64,000 nt of DNA from DASRDR01 sp044867785 (GCA_044867785.1 JBIOVM010000195.1:12302-76301), one strand, 5' to 3'. Counted from the stretch's first letter, positions 35,128-44,517 are shown. The notes: generated from the letters alone by a model not told the origin. Made by a program: numbers and translations.

Positions 35128-35577
35128 CTAGCGGGTGAGCCGCGCCTTCACGAGATCGGAGAGCGCCTTGCCGTCGACGGTCTTTCCCTGGAGCCGGGCG
35201 CGGGCGGCCTTCATGACGGCCCCCATGTCCTTGGGCGACGTGCCGCCCGTCTCGGCGACGGCCTCCTCCACGGCCCGCGCCATGTCATCCGGCGACGCGG
35301 CGCCGGGAAGGTACTCCTGGATGACCTTGGCCTCGCGCTCCTCCTTCTGGGCGAGGTCCTCGCGCCCCGCCGCCCGGAACTGCTCGGCGGCGTCGCGCCG
35401 CTGCTTGATCAGCGTGTTGAGGACCCGGAGCGCGTCCTCGTCCCCCAGGCTCCCCGGCACCTCGGTCTCGCGCAGCTTCAGTGCGGTCTTGACCATCCGG
35501 AGCGCGCCGAGTCGCTCGGCCTCGCGCGCCTTGAGCGCCTCGGTGAGATCGCGGTCGATCTGCTGGACGATGGTCAT
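35128..35577 (-). CDS. GatB/YqeY domain protein
   Basis: 149 aa from ATG 35577. The YqeY family pattern is complete: 'LTEALKAREAERLGALRMVK', 'ALRVLNTLIKQRRDAAEQF', 'EEREAKVIQEYLP', 'MGAVMKAARARLQGKTVDG'. This domain is the tRNA-binding tail of GatB standing alone; its cellular role is not settled. It precedes the acetyltransferase on the same strand and is divergent from the DinB-like gene. Confidence 0.92.
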   Translation of the reverse strand: MTIVQQIDRDLTEALKAREAERLGALRMVKTALKLRETEVPGSLGDEDALRVLNTLIKQRRDAAEQFRAAGREDLAQKEEREAKVIQEYLPGAASPDDMARAVEEAVAETGGTSPKDMGAVMKAARARLQGKTVDGKALSDLVKARLTR

Positions 35578-35708
35578 GGTGGCTCCCGGTCCACCATCGT
35601 ACCGCGTCCGCGCATGTGGCGAGGACCGTACTACAATCACCCCGCGCAGCCCGAGCCGAGCGCGCCAGGTCGCGCCAAGACGCCGAAGCACGTGAGAAGG
35701 GAGACCCG

Positions 35709-36161
35709 ATGGCCCGAACGGCGGTGGACCGATCGTACGTCGACGAGAACGCAGCGGAGCTGCGTCGCCTGAAGAGCCTGGTGGAGCGGCTGAGCGACGC
35801 GGACCTGGCCCGCCCCACGCCCGGCGGGTGGACCGTCGCCTCCTCCCTTGCCCACGTGGCGTTCTGGGACCAGCGGGTCCTCCACTGGCTGGACCGGTGG
35901 GAGCAGGGCGAGGCGCCGCGCGCGCTCGACCACGCCGACGCCGACTGGATCAACGACGCCGGGAAGCCGCTCCTCCTCGCGCTCGCGCCGAGCGTGGCGG
36001 CACGGCTGGCGGTGGAGGTCGCCGAGCGGGTGGACCGGCGGCTGGCCGCGCTCTCCGACGAGCGCATCGCGGCGAATCAGGCGGCCGGCGAGCCCATCCT
36101 GCTCGTCCGGGCGCGCCATCGCAAGACGCACCTCGACGAGATCGAGCAGATCCTCCGGTGA
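35709..36161 (+). CDS. DinB-like (DUF664-type) protein
   Basis: 150 aa from ATG 35709, with GAAGGGAGA upstream. Four-helix DinB-like fold: 'GGWTVASSLAHVAFWDQRVL' carries the first His of the usual His triad, and 'RARHRKTHLDEIEQIL' carries the C-terminal His pair. Such proteins bind a divalent metal and include thiol-dependent S-transferases; the substrate is unknown. Single-gene unit. Confidence 0.82.
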   Translation: MARTAVDRSYVDENAAELRRLKSLVERLSDADLARPTPGGWTVASSLAHVAFWDQRVLHWLDRWEQGEAPRALDHADADWINDAGKPLLLALAPSVAARLAVEVAERVDRRLAALSDERIAANQAAGEPILLVRARHRKTHLDEIEQILR

Positions 36162-36289
36162 ACTGACAGGACGACCTTCCCAGGAGCCGAGCCAGAACCT
36201 TCAAGCGCGCCCTCACGCGGCGGCGCGAGAACTCGCGTGAGCGCGCCGACCGCCGGAGGCCCGGCTGTGACGGTCTCGCGAGCGCGGCT

Positions 36290-37525
36290 TCAGGGCAGGG
36301 CGGCCTCGCCAAACCAGGCGACGCGGCGGGTGCCCCCGACGGGCCGCCCCGCCCGGAGGACGAGCGCGCGGGCCGCGGGGTCGCCGGCACCAGTGATGTC
36401 GAGGAGAGGATCGCGCTCGAGCACGAGGAGGTCGGCCGCCTTGCCTGCCGCGAGCGTGCCCGTCTCCCCGTCGACACCGAGGCACTCCGCGGCCCGCCCG
36501 GTCCCCACCGCGATGGCGTCCGCGGGTGACAGGCCGGCCTCGACCATGTGCGCGAGCTCGACCGCCGTCTCGCCGTGGCCGTACGCGCCGCTGTCCGTGC
36601 CGAGGGCGATACGCACGCCAGCCGCTCGGGCACGCGCGAAGCTCTCCCGGTGCGGCGTGATCAGCTCGCGGGCCCGCGCCTGGCGAAGCGCCGTCCCGCG
36701 CTGGGCGTGCCATCGGTAGATCGCGAACGTCGGCACGTACCACGTCCCGCGCCGGGCCATCTCGCCGACGACCTCGTCGTCGAGCCAGGCGCCGTGCTCG
36801 ATCGTGTCCACGCCGGCCCGCACCGCCGCGAGCGTGTTCGGCCCGCCCACTGCGTGACAGGCGACGGGGACCCCCGCGCGGTGCGCCTCGTCGACCACGG
36901 CGGCGATCTCCTCGGGCGTGAAAAGCGGACGGCGGGCCGGGACGCGGGGCGCGCTCACGCCACCGCTGACCGCGATCTTCACGACATCGGCCCCCGCGCG
37001 GAGCACCTCCCGGACTTTCGCCCGCGCGGCGTGCGGCCCGTCGCACTCCGGCTCCGGCATGCCCGGGAGGGAGGGCGAGCGGATCCCCTGCACGGTGACC
37101 GGATCGGCCATGCCGTTGGTCGGTGAGACGATGACGCAGCTCACCTGGAGCCGCGGCCCGGGGATGAGACCGCGGTCCACGGCGTCGCGGAACCCGGGGT
37201 CGAGCCCGCCGAGGTCGCGCGCCGTCGTGCAGCCGCCCTCGAGCGTCGTCCGCAGCGCCCGGACCGCCTCCGCCGCCAGCTCCATGAGCCGCTGATCCGG
37301 GTGCCCGACCAAGCGCAGCGCCCACGGCGCCAGGTGCACGTGGCAGTCGATCAGGCCCGGCATGACGGTCCGCCCCTCGAGATCGACCACGCGGACGTCG
37401 GGGCCGAACTGGCGCTCGTGGCACACGGCCTCGATGCGGGCGCCGTCGAGCACGAGCGTGGTGCCGGGCCGGGGCGACCCGCCCCGGCCGTCGAGGACGA
37501 CGCCGCCCAGGAGCGCGGTCTTCAT
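36290..37525 (-). CDS. Amidohydrolase (imidazolonepropionase-like), soluble
   Basis: 411 aa from ATG 37525. Amidohydrolase superfamily barrel with ligands in order: HxH ('DCHVHLAPW'), carboxylated-Lys candidate ('VVKIAVSGG'), His in 'VACHAVGGPN', His in 'IEHGAW', Asp in 'LGTDSGA'. There is no signal peptide. The group includes Xaa-Arg dipeptidases and other amide/lactam hydrolases, so specificity is open. It resembles the amidohydrolase at 51245-52483 in arrangement. Divergent from the ketopantoate reductase-like gene across 65 bp. Confidence 0.87.
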   Translation of the reverse strand: MKTALLGGVVLDGRGGSPRPGTTLVLDGARIEAVCHERQFGPDVRVVDLEGRTVMPGLIDCHVHLAPWALRLVGHPDQRLMELAAEAVRALRTTLEGGCTTARDLGGLDPGFRDAVDRGLIPGPRLQVSCVIVSPTNGMADPVTVQGIRSPSLPGMPEPECDGPHAARAKVREVLRAGADVVKIAVSGGVSAPRVPARRPLFTPEEIAAVVDEAHRAGVPVACHAVGGPNTLAAVRAGVDTIEHGAWLDDEVVGEMARRGTWYVPTFAIYRWHAQRGTALRQARARELITPHRESFARARAAGVRIALGTDSGAYGHGETAVELAHMVEAGLSPADAIAVGTGRAAECLGVDGETGTLAAGKAADLLVLERDPLLDITGAGDPAARALVLRAGRPVGGTRRVAWFGEAALP

Positions 37526-37590
37526 CGGTTGCACCGACGATACACGACGGCTTCCGACGCTGGCAAGCGACCGGCGACCGTCCTCGTGCG

Positions 37591-38610
37591 ATGATCGGGC
37601 CCGTGGAGTTGACCGTCGTCGGCGCCGGCGCGATCGGCGGGCTAATCGGGGCATACCTCTGGCGGGCCGGGCACGCCGTGCGGCTGGTGGACCGCGAACG
37701 CGCCCACGTGGCGGCGATCCAGGCCGGCGGGCTCGAGGTCGCGGGGCACGCCGAGTTCGTCGCGCGGGTGCCGGCGTCCGAGCCCGAGGCGGTGACGGGG
37801 CCGATCCACACGCTCATCCTGGCGGTGAAGACTCTCCACACCGCGGAGGCGCTCGCACCGCTCGCCCCCCGCCTGGCTCCTGACGGCTGGGTGATCTCGA
37901 TGCAGAACGGCCTGGAGGAGCGGAAGATCGCCGCGCTCGTCGGCGAGGCGCGCACGGCGGCCGCGTTCCTCTCGTTCGGCGGCTACTACGACCGGCCGGG
38001 GCGCGTGATCTACAGCGGTCCGGCCACCCTCCGGGTCGGCGAGCTGGACGGCCGGCTCACCCCCCGGGTCACGGCGCTGGCGCGCGTGCTCTCCGACTTC
38101 CATCCCGCGGAGGCGACGGTGAACATCCGAGGCTGCCGGTGGGGGAAGCTCCTCCTGGGCACGGTGTACTTCGCGACGGCGATGGTGGACGCCGACGTGG
38201 TCGACATCCTGGACGACGCTCGGGCGCGCCGGGTGCTCTCGGGCCTCGTCGCCGAAGGTCTGGCTGTCGCCGATGCACTGGGGGTGACCGTGGAGCCCGT
38301 CGACGGCTTCGACCCGCGCAGTCTCCTCGGCGGTGACGGCGAGTCGCCGGCGGCGCGCGCGACGTGGGACGCCCACCGCGCCTACTGGCGGCGGGGCGTC
38401 GCCAGGCGCACCGGCATCTGGCGCGACCTGGCGATCCACCAGCGGCGGACCGAGGCCGAGCCGATCCTCGGCGCGCTCGTCGCCGCGGCGGAGCAAGCCG
38501 GCTGCCCCGTGCCCCGCGTGCGGGCGATGCTGGCGCGATACGCGGAGCTCGAGGCAGGCGCGCCGCGCGATTGGACGAATCTGCTGGCGCTCGACCGCGC
38601 CGGCGGCTAG
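37591..38610 (+). CDS. Ketopantoate reductase-like (ApbA/PanE family) dehydrogenase
   Basis: 339 aa. N-terminal Rossmann fold 'VVGAGAIGGLIGAYLWRAGH'; 'SMQNGLEERKIAALVG' and 'GCRWGKLLLGTVYFATAMVD' carry the catalytic Lys/Asn region of PanE; C-terminal helical domain with 'RRTGIWRDLAIHQRRTEAE'. PanE reduces 2-dehydropantoate with NADPH in CoA synthesis. Many catabolic loci carry PanE-like paralogues acting on other 2-oxoacids, and no pan genes are adjacent, so the gene symbol is withheld. Confidence 0.87.
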   Translation: MIGPVELTVVGAGAIGGLIGAYLWRAGHAVRLVDRERAHVAAIQAGGLEVAGHAEFVARVPASEPEAVTGPIHTLILAVKTLHTAEALAPLAPRLAPDGWVISMQNGLEERKIAALVGEARTAAAFLSFGGYYDRPGRVIYSGPATLRVGELDGRLTPRVTALARVLSDFHPAEATVNIRGCRWGKLLLGTVYFATAMVDADVVDILDDARARRVLSGLVAEGLAVADALGVTVEPVDGFDPRSLLGGDGESPAARATWDAHRAYWRRGVARRTGIWRDLAIHQRRTEAEPILGALVAAAEQAGCPVPRVRAMLARYAELEAGAPRDWTNLLALDRAGG

Positions 38611-38629
38611 CGAACAGGCAACGGGCGCG

Positions 38630-39451
38630 CTAGCGCGGGGCGGCGCTCCCGGCGGGCTCCGGCTCCAGGCGGCCTGCCGCCGACGCCATGTGGGTCCGCC
38701 CGCAGTGGGCGCCGCCCGTCACGAAGAGCACCTCGCCCGTGATCCACCCGCTCCGCGGGGAGGCGAGAAAGAGCACCGCCTGGGCGATGTCCTCGGGCGC
38801 GCCGGTGCGGCCGAGGGGCGTCGCGGCGAGCATCTCGCGGACGTAGGGGTGGCCGACCGAACCGCCCTTCCGGACAACGGCGTCCATCACGAGTCCGGGT
38901 GCCACCGCGTTGACGCGGATCCCGTGGGGGCCGAGCTCCGTGGCGAGTACCTCCGTGAACATGTTGATCGCGGCCTTCGAGCCGCAGTAGTGCGCGGCGC
39001 CGACGCGCGCCGAGGTGGACGCGCCCGACGAGATGTTCACGATCCGGCCGGGGGCGCCCCGGCCGACCATGTCGCGCCCGACCGCCTGGCAGCAGAGCAT
39101 GGTGCCTTTCACGTTGACGGCGAACACGCGGTCCCACTCCTCCTCGCTGACCTCGAGGACGGGGCTCAACGGGACGTAGCCCGCGAAGTTGACCAGCACG
39201 TCGATGGGGCCGAGCCCCCGCCGGCCCTCGGCGAGCGCCGCCTGGACGTCGGCCCGCCGCGTGACGTCCGTCGGCACCGCCACCACGGTCGCGCCCCGGG
39301 CGCGGGCCAGGCGCGCCGTCTCCTCGAGGGCGGGCGCCGCCACGTCGGTGAGGAGGAGCCGCGCGCCCTCGGCGGCGAATGCCAGCGCGCACGGCCGGCC
39401 GAGCCGGCCGCCGGCGCCGGTGAGCATGACCACGTCGTTCGCGAACTCCAT
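38630..39451 (-). CDS. Short-chain dehydrogenase/reductase
   Basis: 273 aa from ATG 39451 with GGGGGAGAA upstream. Classical SDR: cofactor motif 'LTGAGGRLGRPCALAF' (TGxxxGxG with Arg for the last variable residue), 'NFAGYVPLSP' (NNAG-like), Ser in 'NISSGAS', and active-site Tyr/Lys in 'HYCGSKAAINMF'. The start 'EFANDVVMLTGAGG' suits NAD(P)-dependent alcohol/ketone reductases. It lies 33 bp downstream of the ABC permease and may belong to its operon. Confidence 0.89.
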   Translation of the reverse strand: MEFANDVVMLTGAGGRLGRPCALAFAAEGARLLLTDVAAPALEETARLARARGATVVAVPTDVTRRADVQAALAEGRRGLGPIDVLVNFAGYVPLSPVLEVSEEEWDRVFAVNVKGTMLCCQAVGRDMVGRGAPGRIVNISSGASTSARVGAAHYCGSKAAINMFTEVLATELGPHGIRVNAVAPGLVMDAVVRKGGSVGHPYVREMLAATPLGRTGAPEDIAQAVLFLASPRSGWITGEVLFVTGGAHCGRTHMASAAGRLEPEPAGSAAPR

Positions 39452-39484
39452 GCGGGTTCTCCCCCAAGATGGCGTCACTTGGCA

Positions 39485-40303
39485 TCAGCGGGGCAGGATG
39501 CGCCGGAGGTCCGCCCCGCGGGCGACCACGAGCGCTCCCACCACCAGGGTGAAGGCGAAGAGGATCAGAAGCGCCGACAGCGCCGCGATCGTTGGATCCT
39601 GCCACTTCTCCATGTAGAGGAACATCTCGATGGGGAGCGTGTTGTTCTCCCCCCTGGTCAGGAAGATCGAGCTCTCGACCTGGTCGAATGACACGAGGAA
39701 GGCGAGCAGCGCGCTCACGACGAGACCTGACCGGATCTGGGGCAGCACGATCCGCCAGACCACGGTCCGCCGGGAGGCCCCGAGGTCCTGGGCCGCCTCC
39801 TCCAGCGTCGGGTCGAGCCCGACCAGGTTCGCGGCCACGATGTTGATCACGAACGGGAGCACCACGATCGTGTGCGCGAGGATCAGGGGGAGGACCCCGC
39901 CCTGGATTCCGAGCCGCGCGAAGAAGATGAACCACCCCACGCCCAGCACGATCTTCGGCATGACGATCGGGGACAGCAGGAAGGCCTGGAGCGCGTCCCG
40001 GCCCGGGAACCGGCCCCGCACCACCGCGAGGGCGGCCGGCACTCCCACGGCGAGCGCGAGCGCCGTCGCGGCGACGCCGATGCCGAGGCTCCGCAGGAAG
40101 GCGCGCCCGAAGGCCGGCTGGTTCAGCAGGTGGGCGTACCAGCGGAGCGACACGCCGGGCGGCGGGAACACCCCGTAGGCCACGCTGGAGAACGAGTAGA
40201 GCACGACGATGGCGAGCGGCAGGAGGATGAAGCCCACTCCCAGACCGAGCGTCGCGCGCAGGAGCGCGTCCCGCCCGGGGGTCAGGCTTCGACGTCTCAA
40301 CAC
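39485..40303 (-). CDS. ABC importer permease (PotC/spermidine-putrescine type)
   Basis: 272 aa from GTG 40303; TTG at 40300 is an alternative. Six TM helices and the EAA loop 'EAAQDLGASRRTVVWRIVLP'. It pairs with the permease upstream and the ATPase/binding protein beyond it to form a polyamine- or iron-type importer. The first codons ('LRRRSLTPGRD') lie inside a dispersed repeat, and the only Shine-Dalgarno-like sequence, AGGGGTGA, is also in the repeat. The 49-bp gap from the preceding permease is repeat-derived. Confidence 0.88.
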   Translation of the reverse strand: MLRRRSLTPGRDALLRATLGLGVGFILLPLAIVVLYSFSSVAYGVFPPPGVSLRWYAHLLNQPAFGRAFLRSLGIGVAATALALAVGVPAALAVVRGRFPGRDALQAFLLSPIVMPKIVLGVGWFIFFARLGIQGGVLPLILAHTIVVLPFVINIVAANLVGLDPTLEEAAQDLGASRRTVVWRIVLPQIRSGLVVSALLAFLVSFDQVESSIFLTRGENNTLPIEMFLYMEKWQDPTIAALSALLILFAFTLVVGALVVARGADLRRILPR

Positions 40304-40352
40304 TTCACCCCTGACCCGTGCACGGTGTGTGAAAGTCCAAGGCTGACCCCGG
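40277..40352. repeat. Paired dispersed repeats C and D (BIME-like) between two permease genes
   Basis: Plus strand GGGGGTCAGGCTTCGACGTC at 40277-40296, then CACCCCTGACCC (40306-40317), and GAAAGTCCAAGGCTGACCCC at 40331-40350. The outer copies are inverted relative to each other, as copies A and B are. The element overlaps the start of the downstream permease gene and touches the stop of the upstream permease (40353-40355). Confidence 0.7.
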
Positions 40353-41204
40353 TCACGTCACCGTGGGCAGGCGCCGCAGCACTCGGTTGACGGCCCACAC
40401 GGACAGCATCGACAGCGCGAGCAGCGTGACGCTCGTGACGGCCCCCTCGGGCCAGTTGATCTCGACCGTGCTGTTGTAGACCGTCAGCGGGAGCACCTGG
40501 ACACGACCGCCGCCCAGGAGCTGCGGTGTGACGAACGCGGACAGGGCGAGCGTGAAGCAGATCACGCCGCCGGAGGCCACACCGGGCAGCGTGAGCGGCA
40601 GCGTCACGCGCCAGAAGGTCGCCCACGGGCCGGCGCCCAGGTCCCGGGCCGCCTCCTTGAGCGAGGCGTCGAGCTTCCCCAGCACGCTGTAGATGGGGAA
40701 GATCGCGAACGGCAGCATGATGTGCGTCAGGCTGATGACCACGCCCTGCATGTTGAAGAGGAGGCGCACCGGCTCGTCGACCAGGCCGAGGCGCAGGAGC
40801 GTCGTGTTCACCAGCCCCTGGTTGGCGAGGAGGATCAGCCACCCGTAGGTGCGGACGACCACGCTGATCATGAGGGGACAGAAGAGGACCACGGCGAGGA
40901 CCGCCCGGGCGCGGGCGCTCGTCACCCGCGTGTGCAGGGCGTAGGCCAAGGGGTAGCCCACCAGCAGGGCGAGCGCGGTGACGATCCCCGCAAGGAGGAG
41001 CGACGTGCTCACGATCTTGTAGGAGAAGGGGTCGGTGAGGAACGCCGCGTACGTGTCGAGCGTCCAAACCGGCAGGATGCGGCCGTCCTTGAACCGGTGG
41101 AACCCGTTGACCAGGTACACGCCGAGCGGCACGACGTAGAACCCGGCCGTCAGCACGAGGACGGGCGCGAGCAGGCCGGCGGCCAGCCAGCCGCGCACCC
41201 TCAC
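40353..41204 (-). CDS. ABC importer permease (PotB type)
   Basis: 283 aa from GTG 41204, overlapping the ATPase stop (GTGA). Six TM helices, with the EAA loop 'LKEAARDLGAGPWATFWRVT'. The first TM helix is 'LLAPVLVLTAGFYVVPLGVY'. Inner-membrane partner of the PotC-type permease. Confidence 0.9.
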   Translation of the reverse strand: MRVRGWLAAGLLAPVLVLTAGFYVVPLGVYLVNGFHRFKDGRILPVWTLDTYAAFLTDPFSYKIVSTSLLLAGIVTALALLVGYPLAYALHTRVTSARARAVLAVVLFCPLMISVVVRTYGWLILLANQGLVNTTLLRLGLVDEPVRLLFNMQGVVISLTHIMLPFAIFPIYSVLGKLDASLKEAARDLGAGPWATFWRVTLPLTLPGVASGGVICFTLALSAFVTPQLLGGGRVQVLPLTVYNSTVEINWPEGAVTSVTLLALSMLSVWAVNRVLRRLPTVT

Positions 41205-42292
41205 GCCGGCACCGTCACCGCCTGGTCCCCGTCCCAGGCCACCGCCACCGGGTCGCCCACCTCGAACAGAGGCGTTCCGTGGACGTAGGGAACCGCCGCG
41301 TGGAGGCGGAGCCCGGGAACGGCGACTCGGTACTTCACGAGGGATCCCGAGAAGGCACGGTCCTCCACGCGGCCGGCCAGGCCATCCCCTCGTCCGTCGG
41401 GGCGCGTGACTCGGACTCGCTCGGGGCGAACGCAGACGGTGAGGCCAGCGCCCACGAGCTCCCGGCCCTGGCGCCTCGCCCGGACGCGGGCGTCCCCGAC
41501 TCGCGCGACCAACTGATCGCCGTCGACGGCCTCGACGATCCCCTCCACCAGGTTCGCGTCCCCGATGAAGCCGGCGACGAAGCGCGTGGCGGGCCGCTCG
41601 TAGATCTCGAGCGGCGTGCCGACCTGCTCGAGCCGCCCGCCCGACATCACGCCCAGGCGGTCCGACATGGCCAGCGCCTCGCCCTGGTCGTGCGTGACGT
41701 AGATGAAGGTCGTGCCCAGGCTCCGCTGGAGCCGCTTCAGCTCCTCCTGCAGCTGGATGCGGAGCTTCAGGTCGAGGGCGGACAAGGGCTCGTCGAGGAG
41801 GAGGACGCGCGGCTCGTTGACGAGGGCGCGTGCCAGGGCGACCCGCTGCTGCTGGCCGCCGGACAGCTCACCGATGCGTCGAGCCCCGAGCGCGCCCAGC
41901 TCCACGCGTGCGAGCGCGTCGGCGACGCGGCGCGCCACCTCTGGCGCGGCGAGGCGCCGCATCCGGAGCCCGAAGGCCACGTTGTCGAACACCGTGTAGT
42001 GGGGGAACAGGGCCAGCCGCTGGAAGACCATGTTGGTCTCGCGGCGATTGGGCGGGAGCCGGCCCATAGATCGGCCCCCGATCAGAATGTCGCCCTCGTC
42101 GACGGCCTCGAAGCCGCCGATCGCCCGGAGGGTCGTGGTCTTGCCGCAACCGGAGGGGCCGAGGAGCGAGAAGAACTCCCCGGCCCGCACCGTGAACGAC
42201 ACCGCCTCGACGGCGACGACCGTCCCGAAGCGCTTGGTGATCGTCCGGACGTCGACGTCCGCCCCGTGCGCCCCCTGCCCCCCAAGCGCCAT
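41201..42292 (-). CDS. ABC importer ATPase (PotA/FbpC type)
   Basis: 363 aa from ATG 42292; a GTG 12 codons later is an alternative start. Walker A 'LLGPSGCGKTTTLRAIGG', Q-loop 'VFQRLALFPHYTV', signature 'LSGGQQQRVALARALVNEP', Walker B 'VLLLDEPLSALD', H-loop 'VTHDQGEA', then a C-terminal TOBE domain (about 280-360). Members of this class energise spermidine/putrescine, thiamine, iron or 2-aminoethylphosphonate uptake. It starts 18 bp after the binding-protein gene. Confidence 0.92.
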   Translation of the reverse strand: MALGGQGAHGADVDVRTITKRFGTVVAVEAVSFTVRAGEFFSLLGPSGCGKTTTLRAIGGFEAVDEGDILIGGRSMGRLPPNRRETNMVFQRLALFPHYTVFDNVAFGLRMRRLAAPEVARRVADALARVELGALGARRIGELSGGQQQRVALARALVNEPRVLLLDEPLSALDLKLRIQLQEELKRLQRSLGTTFIYVTHDQGEALAMSDRLGVMSGGRLEQVGTPLEIYERPATRFVAGFIGDANLVEGIVEAVDGDQLVARVGDARVRARRQGRELVGAGLTVCVRPERVRVTRPDGRGDGLAGRVEDRAFSGSLVKYRVAVPGLRLHAAVPYVHGTPLFEVGDPVAVAWDGDQAVTVPA

Positions 42293-42309
42293 GTCGGCGC
42301 GGGCGCGCC

Positions 42310-43386
42310 CTACATCCGGGACTTGACCTCCTTCTCCCACCGGGAGCGCCACTCGCTGGCCTTCTGGCCCATCACGGCCCAGTCGAGCCAGATGGCGCTC
42401 TCGATCACCTTCGGGTTGAACGCCGGATCCATGTGCTGGGCCAGCGTCGCGGTCGGGAACGCGGGGATCTTGTTCGTGAGCTGGGCGTCTCGCGAGTTGT
42501 TCTCCGGCGTCATCAGCTCGCTGATGATCTCCTCGGCGACCTTGATCTGCTCCGGTGTGCTGCCCTTGACGATCTGGAGGTAGAGCGGGAAGGCGATCGC
42601 GCCCTCCTTGGGGTTCACGAAGCCGAGCGGCGCGCCCTCGTCCGCCCAGAACTTCCAGATGCCTGCGAACCACGGCGCGATCTGTGCCTCGCCGGTCACG
42701 AGGATGTTCTTGAGGGCGTCGTTCGTGGTCGGCAGCGCCCGGATGTTCCGAGCGTGCTCGGTCCACAGGCGGAAGCCGGGGTCGACGCTCTGCTCGCTGC
42801 CGCCGTTGAGCCGGGCCGCCAGCACGAGCGGAACGAAGTTGTTGTCGAAGAACGTCACCTTGCCCTGCCACTTCGGGTCCCAAAGCGCGGTCCACGAGGT
42901 GGGCGGGTCCTTGACGAGGTTCTTGTTGTACATGAGCCCGACGTGGCTGACCGAGAAGCCGAGCCCTCGGTTCCCTGGCCGGCGGAGGCCGGGGGGAAGC
43001 TTCGCCACCGCCGGAATGCGGGCGGGATCCATCGGGACCCACATGTCGTCGGTGTCACCCCGGTTCGAGAGATCCACGTTGAAGTACCCGAAGTTGACCA
43101 GCGGCGCATTGGGGTTCGCCTGCTTCGCCGCCAGCATCTTCGGGTAGGTCGCCGCGTTCGTCGACTCCCAGAACTCGATCTCGACGTCCGGGTGCGTCTT
43201 GAGGTAGCGCGCGACCACCTCGCGGGGGACGACGCCCTGGTTGGCGCCGGCCCAGATGAACATGGTCAGCTTCACCTTCGCCGCCGCCGGGGCCGGTCGC
43301 GAGGCGACAAGGCCCGCCGCGAGGGTGGCAGCGAGGGCGAGCGCGAGAACGAGCCACAGACGGGTCGAGGGACGTCCCACTCTCAT
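42310..43386 (-). CDS. Extracellular solute-binding protein (PotD type)
   Basis: 358 aa from ATG 43386. Signal peptide 'LWLVLALALAATLAAGLVAS', then a type II binding fold: 'VKLTMFIWAGANQGVVPREV', 'PDVEIEFWESTNAATYPKML', 'GLMYNKNLVKDPPTSWTALW', 'FVNPKEGAIAFPLYLQIVKG'. It presents substrate to the two permeases. The class covers polyamine and ferric-iron binding proteins; the exact ligand cannot be told. First gene of the four-gene importer. Confidence 0.9.
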   Translation of the reverse strand: MRVGRPSTRLWLVLALALAATLAAGLVASRPAPAAAKVKLTMFIWAGANQGVVPREVVARYLKTHPDVEIEFWESTNAATYPKMLAAKQANPNAPLVNFGYFNVDLSNRGDTDDMWVPMDPARIPAVAKLPPGLRRPGNRGLGFSVSHVGLMYNKNLVKDPPTSWTALWDPKWQGKVTFFDNNFVPLVLAARLNGGSEQSVDPGFRLWTEHARNIRALPTTNDALKNILVTGEAQIAPWFAGIWKFWADEGAPLGFVNPKEGAIAFPLYLQIVKGSTPEQIKVAEEIISELMTPENNSRDAQLTNKIPAFPTATLAQHMDPAFNPKVIESAIWLDWAVMGQKASEWRSRWEKEVKSRM

Positions 43387-43536
43387 CGAGGTCCTCCCGC
43401 CGGATCGGACCGGCACGTGACGCACGGACTGGCGGACGGGAACGCCGGCATCGTATCGCCGGCGCCCGGATGGGTCAAAGGGCCGGGCCGCGGGCCGGCG
43501 CCTGGATCGCATCGAAGCGCGGCGGGGAGCATCTCG

Positions 43537-44517
43537 TCATTCAATCGCCCGATCCACTTGCACGAGGAGCGACGGCGGGATCGTGAGGCGGAGGGCCTTT
43601 GCCGTCTTGACGTTGATGACCAACTCGAACTTGGTGGGCTGCTCGATGGGCAGGTCGGCGGGCTTGGCGCCTTTCAGGATCCGGTCCACGAAGTACGCAG
43701 CGCGCCGGTAATTGTCGCGAGCGCTCGCAGAGTACGACATCAGCCCTCCTGCTTCGACATGTTCAACGTTCGAAAACATCGATGGGAGTTGGATCTTGAG
43801 CAGTAGATGAGCGAGCCGTGCACGAGCGAGGAAGAACATCCCGTCGCCGAAGACTAACACCGCTCCGATGCGTTTGCGGCTGAGGGCCTCGAGGGCGCCT
43901 TCAAACCGATCCGGCGCGCTTGCTTCTGCGATCTCGAGCTCGAGACCGAGCGCGGGCGCTTCACGCCGGGCTCGGCTCAGCATGTGCGCATGCAACGGAT
44001 TGTCGGGGTTCGAGAGGACGCCAATACGCGCGGTCCCCGGAACGGCACGTTTCAGGAGCTCCAACTCCTTGCCGATCAGTTCCGGGAGAAGACGTGACAG
44101 ACCCGTCACATTACCGCCCGGTCGGGCGAGGGTGACGACGAACCCACTCGCGACAGGATCAGCGGCATTGGCCATGACGATTGGGATCGTCGTGGTGGCG
44201 CGCTTGGCTGCCAGGATGACGGGCGTTATTGAGGCGACAAGGAGGTCAACCCTGAGGCGAACCAATTCGGCGGCCAGGACGTCGAGCTGTCGTGGGTCCG
44301 TGGACAGCACATCGGTCCAGCGATATTCGACCATGATGTTCTGCCCCTCGGTGTACCCGAGATCTCGGAGTCCTTCCTGAAAGGCCTCGACGAGCTGGCC
44401 TCCCGGGCCCAGATAGCCGATCCGCGCTACTCTGCCGGCCGGCTGTGCCTTCGCGACTGGGTATCCACCCAGAGGAGCGGCCAGCGTGACGGCGAGAAAC
44501 GCTCGACGAGTGATCAT
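43537..44517 (-). CDS. ABC transporter substrate-binding protein (PF04392-type), atypical composition
   Basis: 326 aa. A twin-arginine-like leader ('MITRRAFLAVTLAAPLGGYP') precedes a periplasmic-binding fold of the ABC_sub_bind family ('RIGYLGPGG', 'FQEGLRDLGYTEGQNIMVEY', 'PIVMANAADPVASGFV', 'RPGGNVTGLS', 'FELVINVKTAKALRLTIPPS'). The family is tied to tryptophan/tyrosine-type or unknown ligands. No permease or ATPase is adjacent. The base composition is visibly lower in GC than both neighbours, which suggests later acquisition. Confidence 0.88.
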   Translation of the reverse strand: MITRRAFLAVTLAAPLGGYPVAKAQPAGRVARIGYLGPGGQLVEAFQEGLRDLGYTEGQNIMVEYRWTDVLSTDPRQLDVLAAELVRLRVDLLVASITPVILAAKRATTTIPIVMANAADPVASGFVVTLARPGGNVTGLSRLLPELIGKELELLKRAVPGTARIGVLSNPDNPLHAHMLSRARREAPALGLELEIAEASAPDRFEGALEALSRKRIGAVLVFGDGMFFLARARLAHLLLKIQLPSMFSNVEHVEAGGLMSYSASARDNYRRAAYFVDRILKGAKPADLPIEQPTKFELVINVKTAKALRLTIPPSLLVQVDRAIE

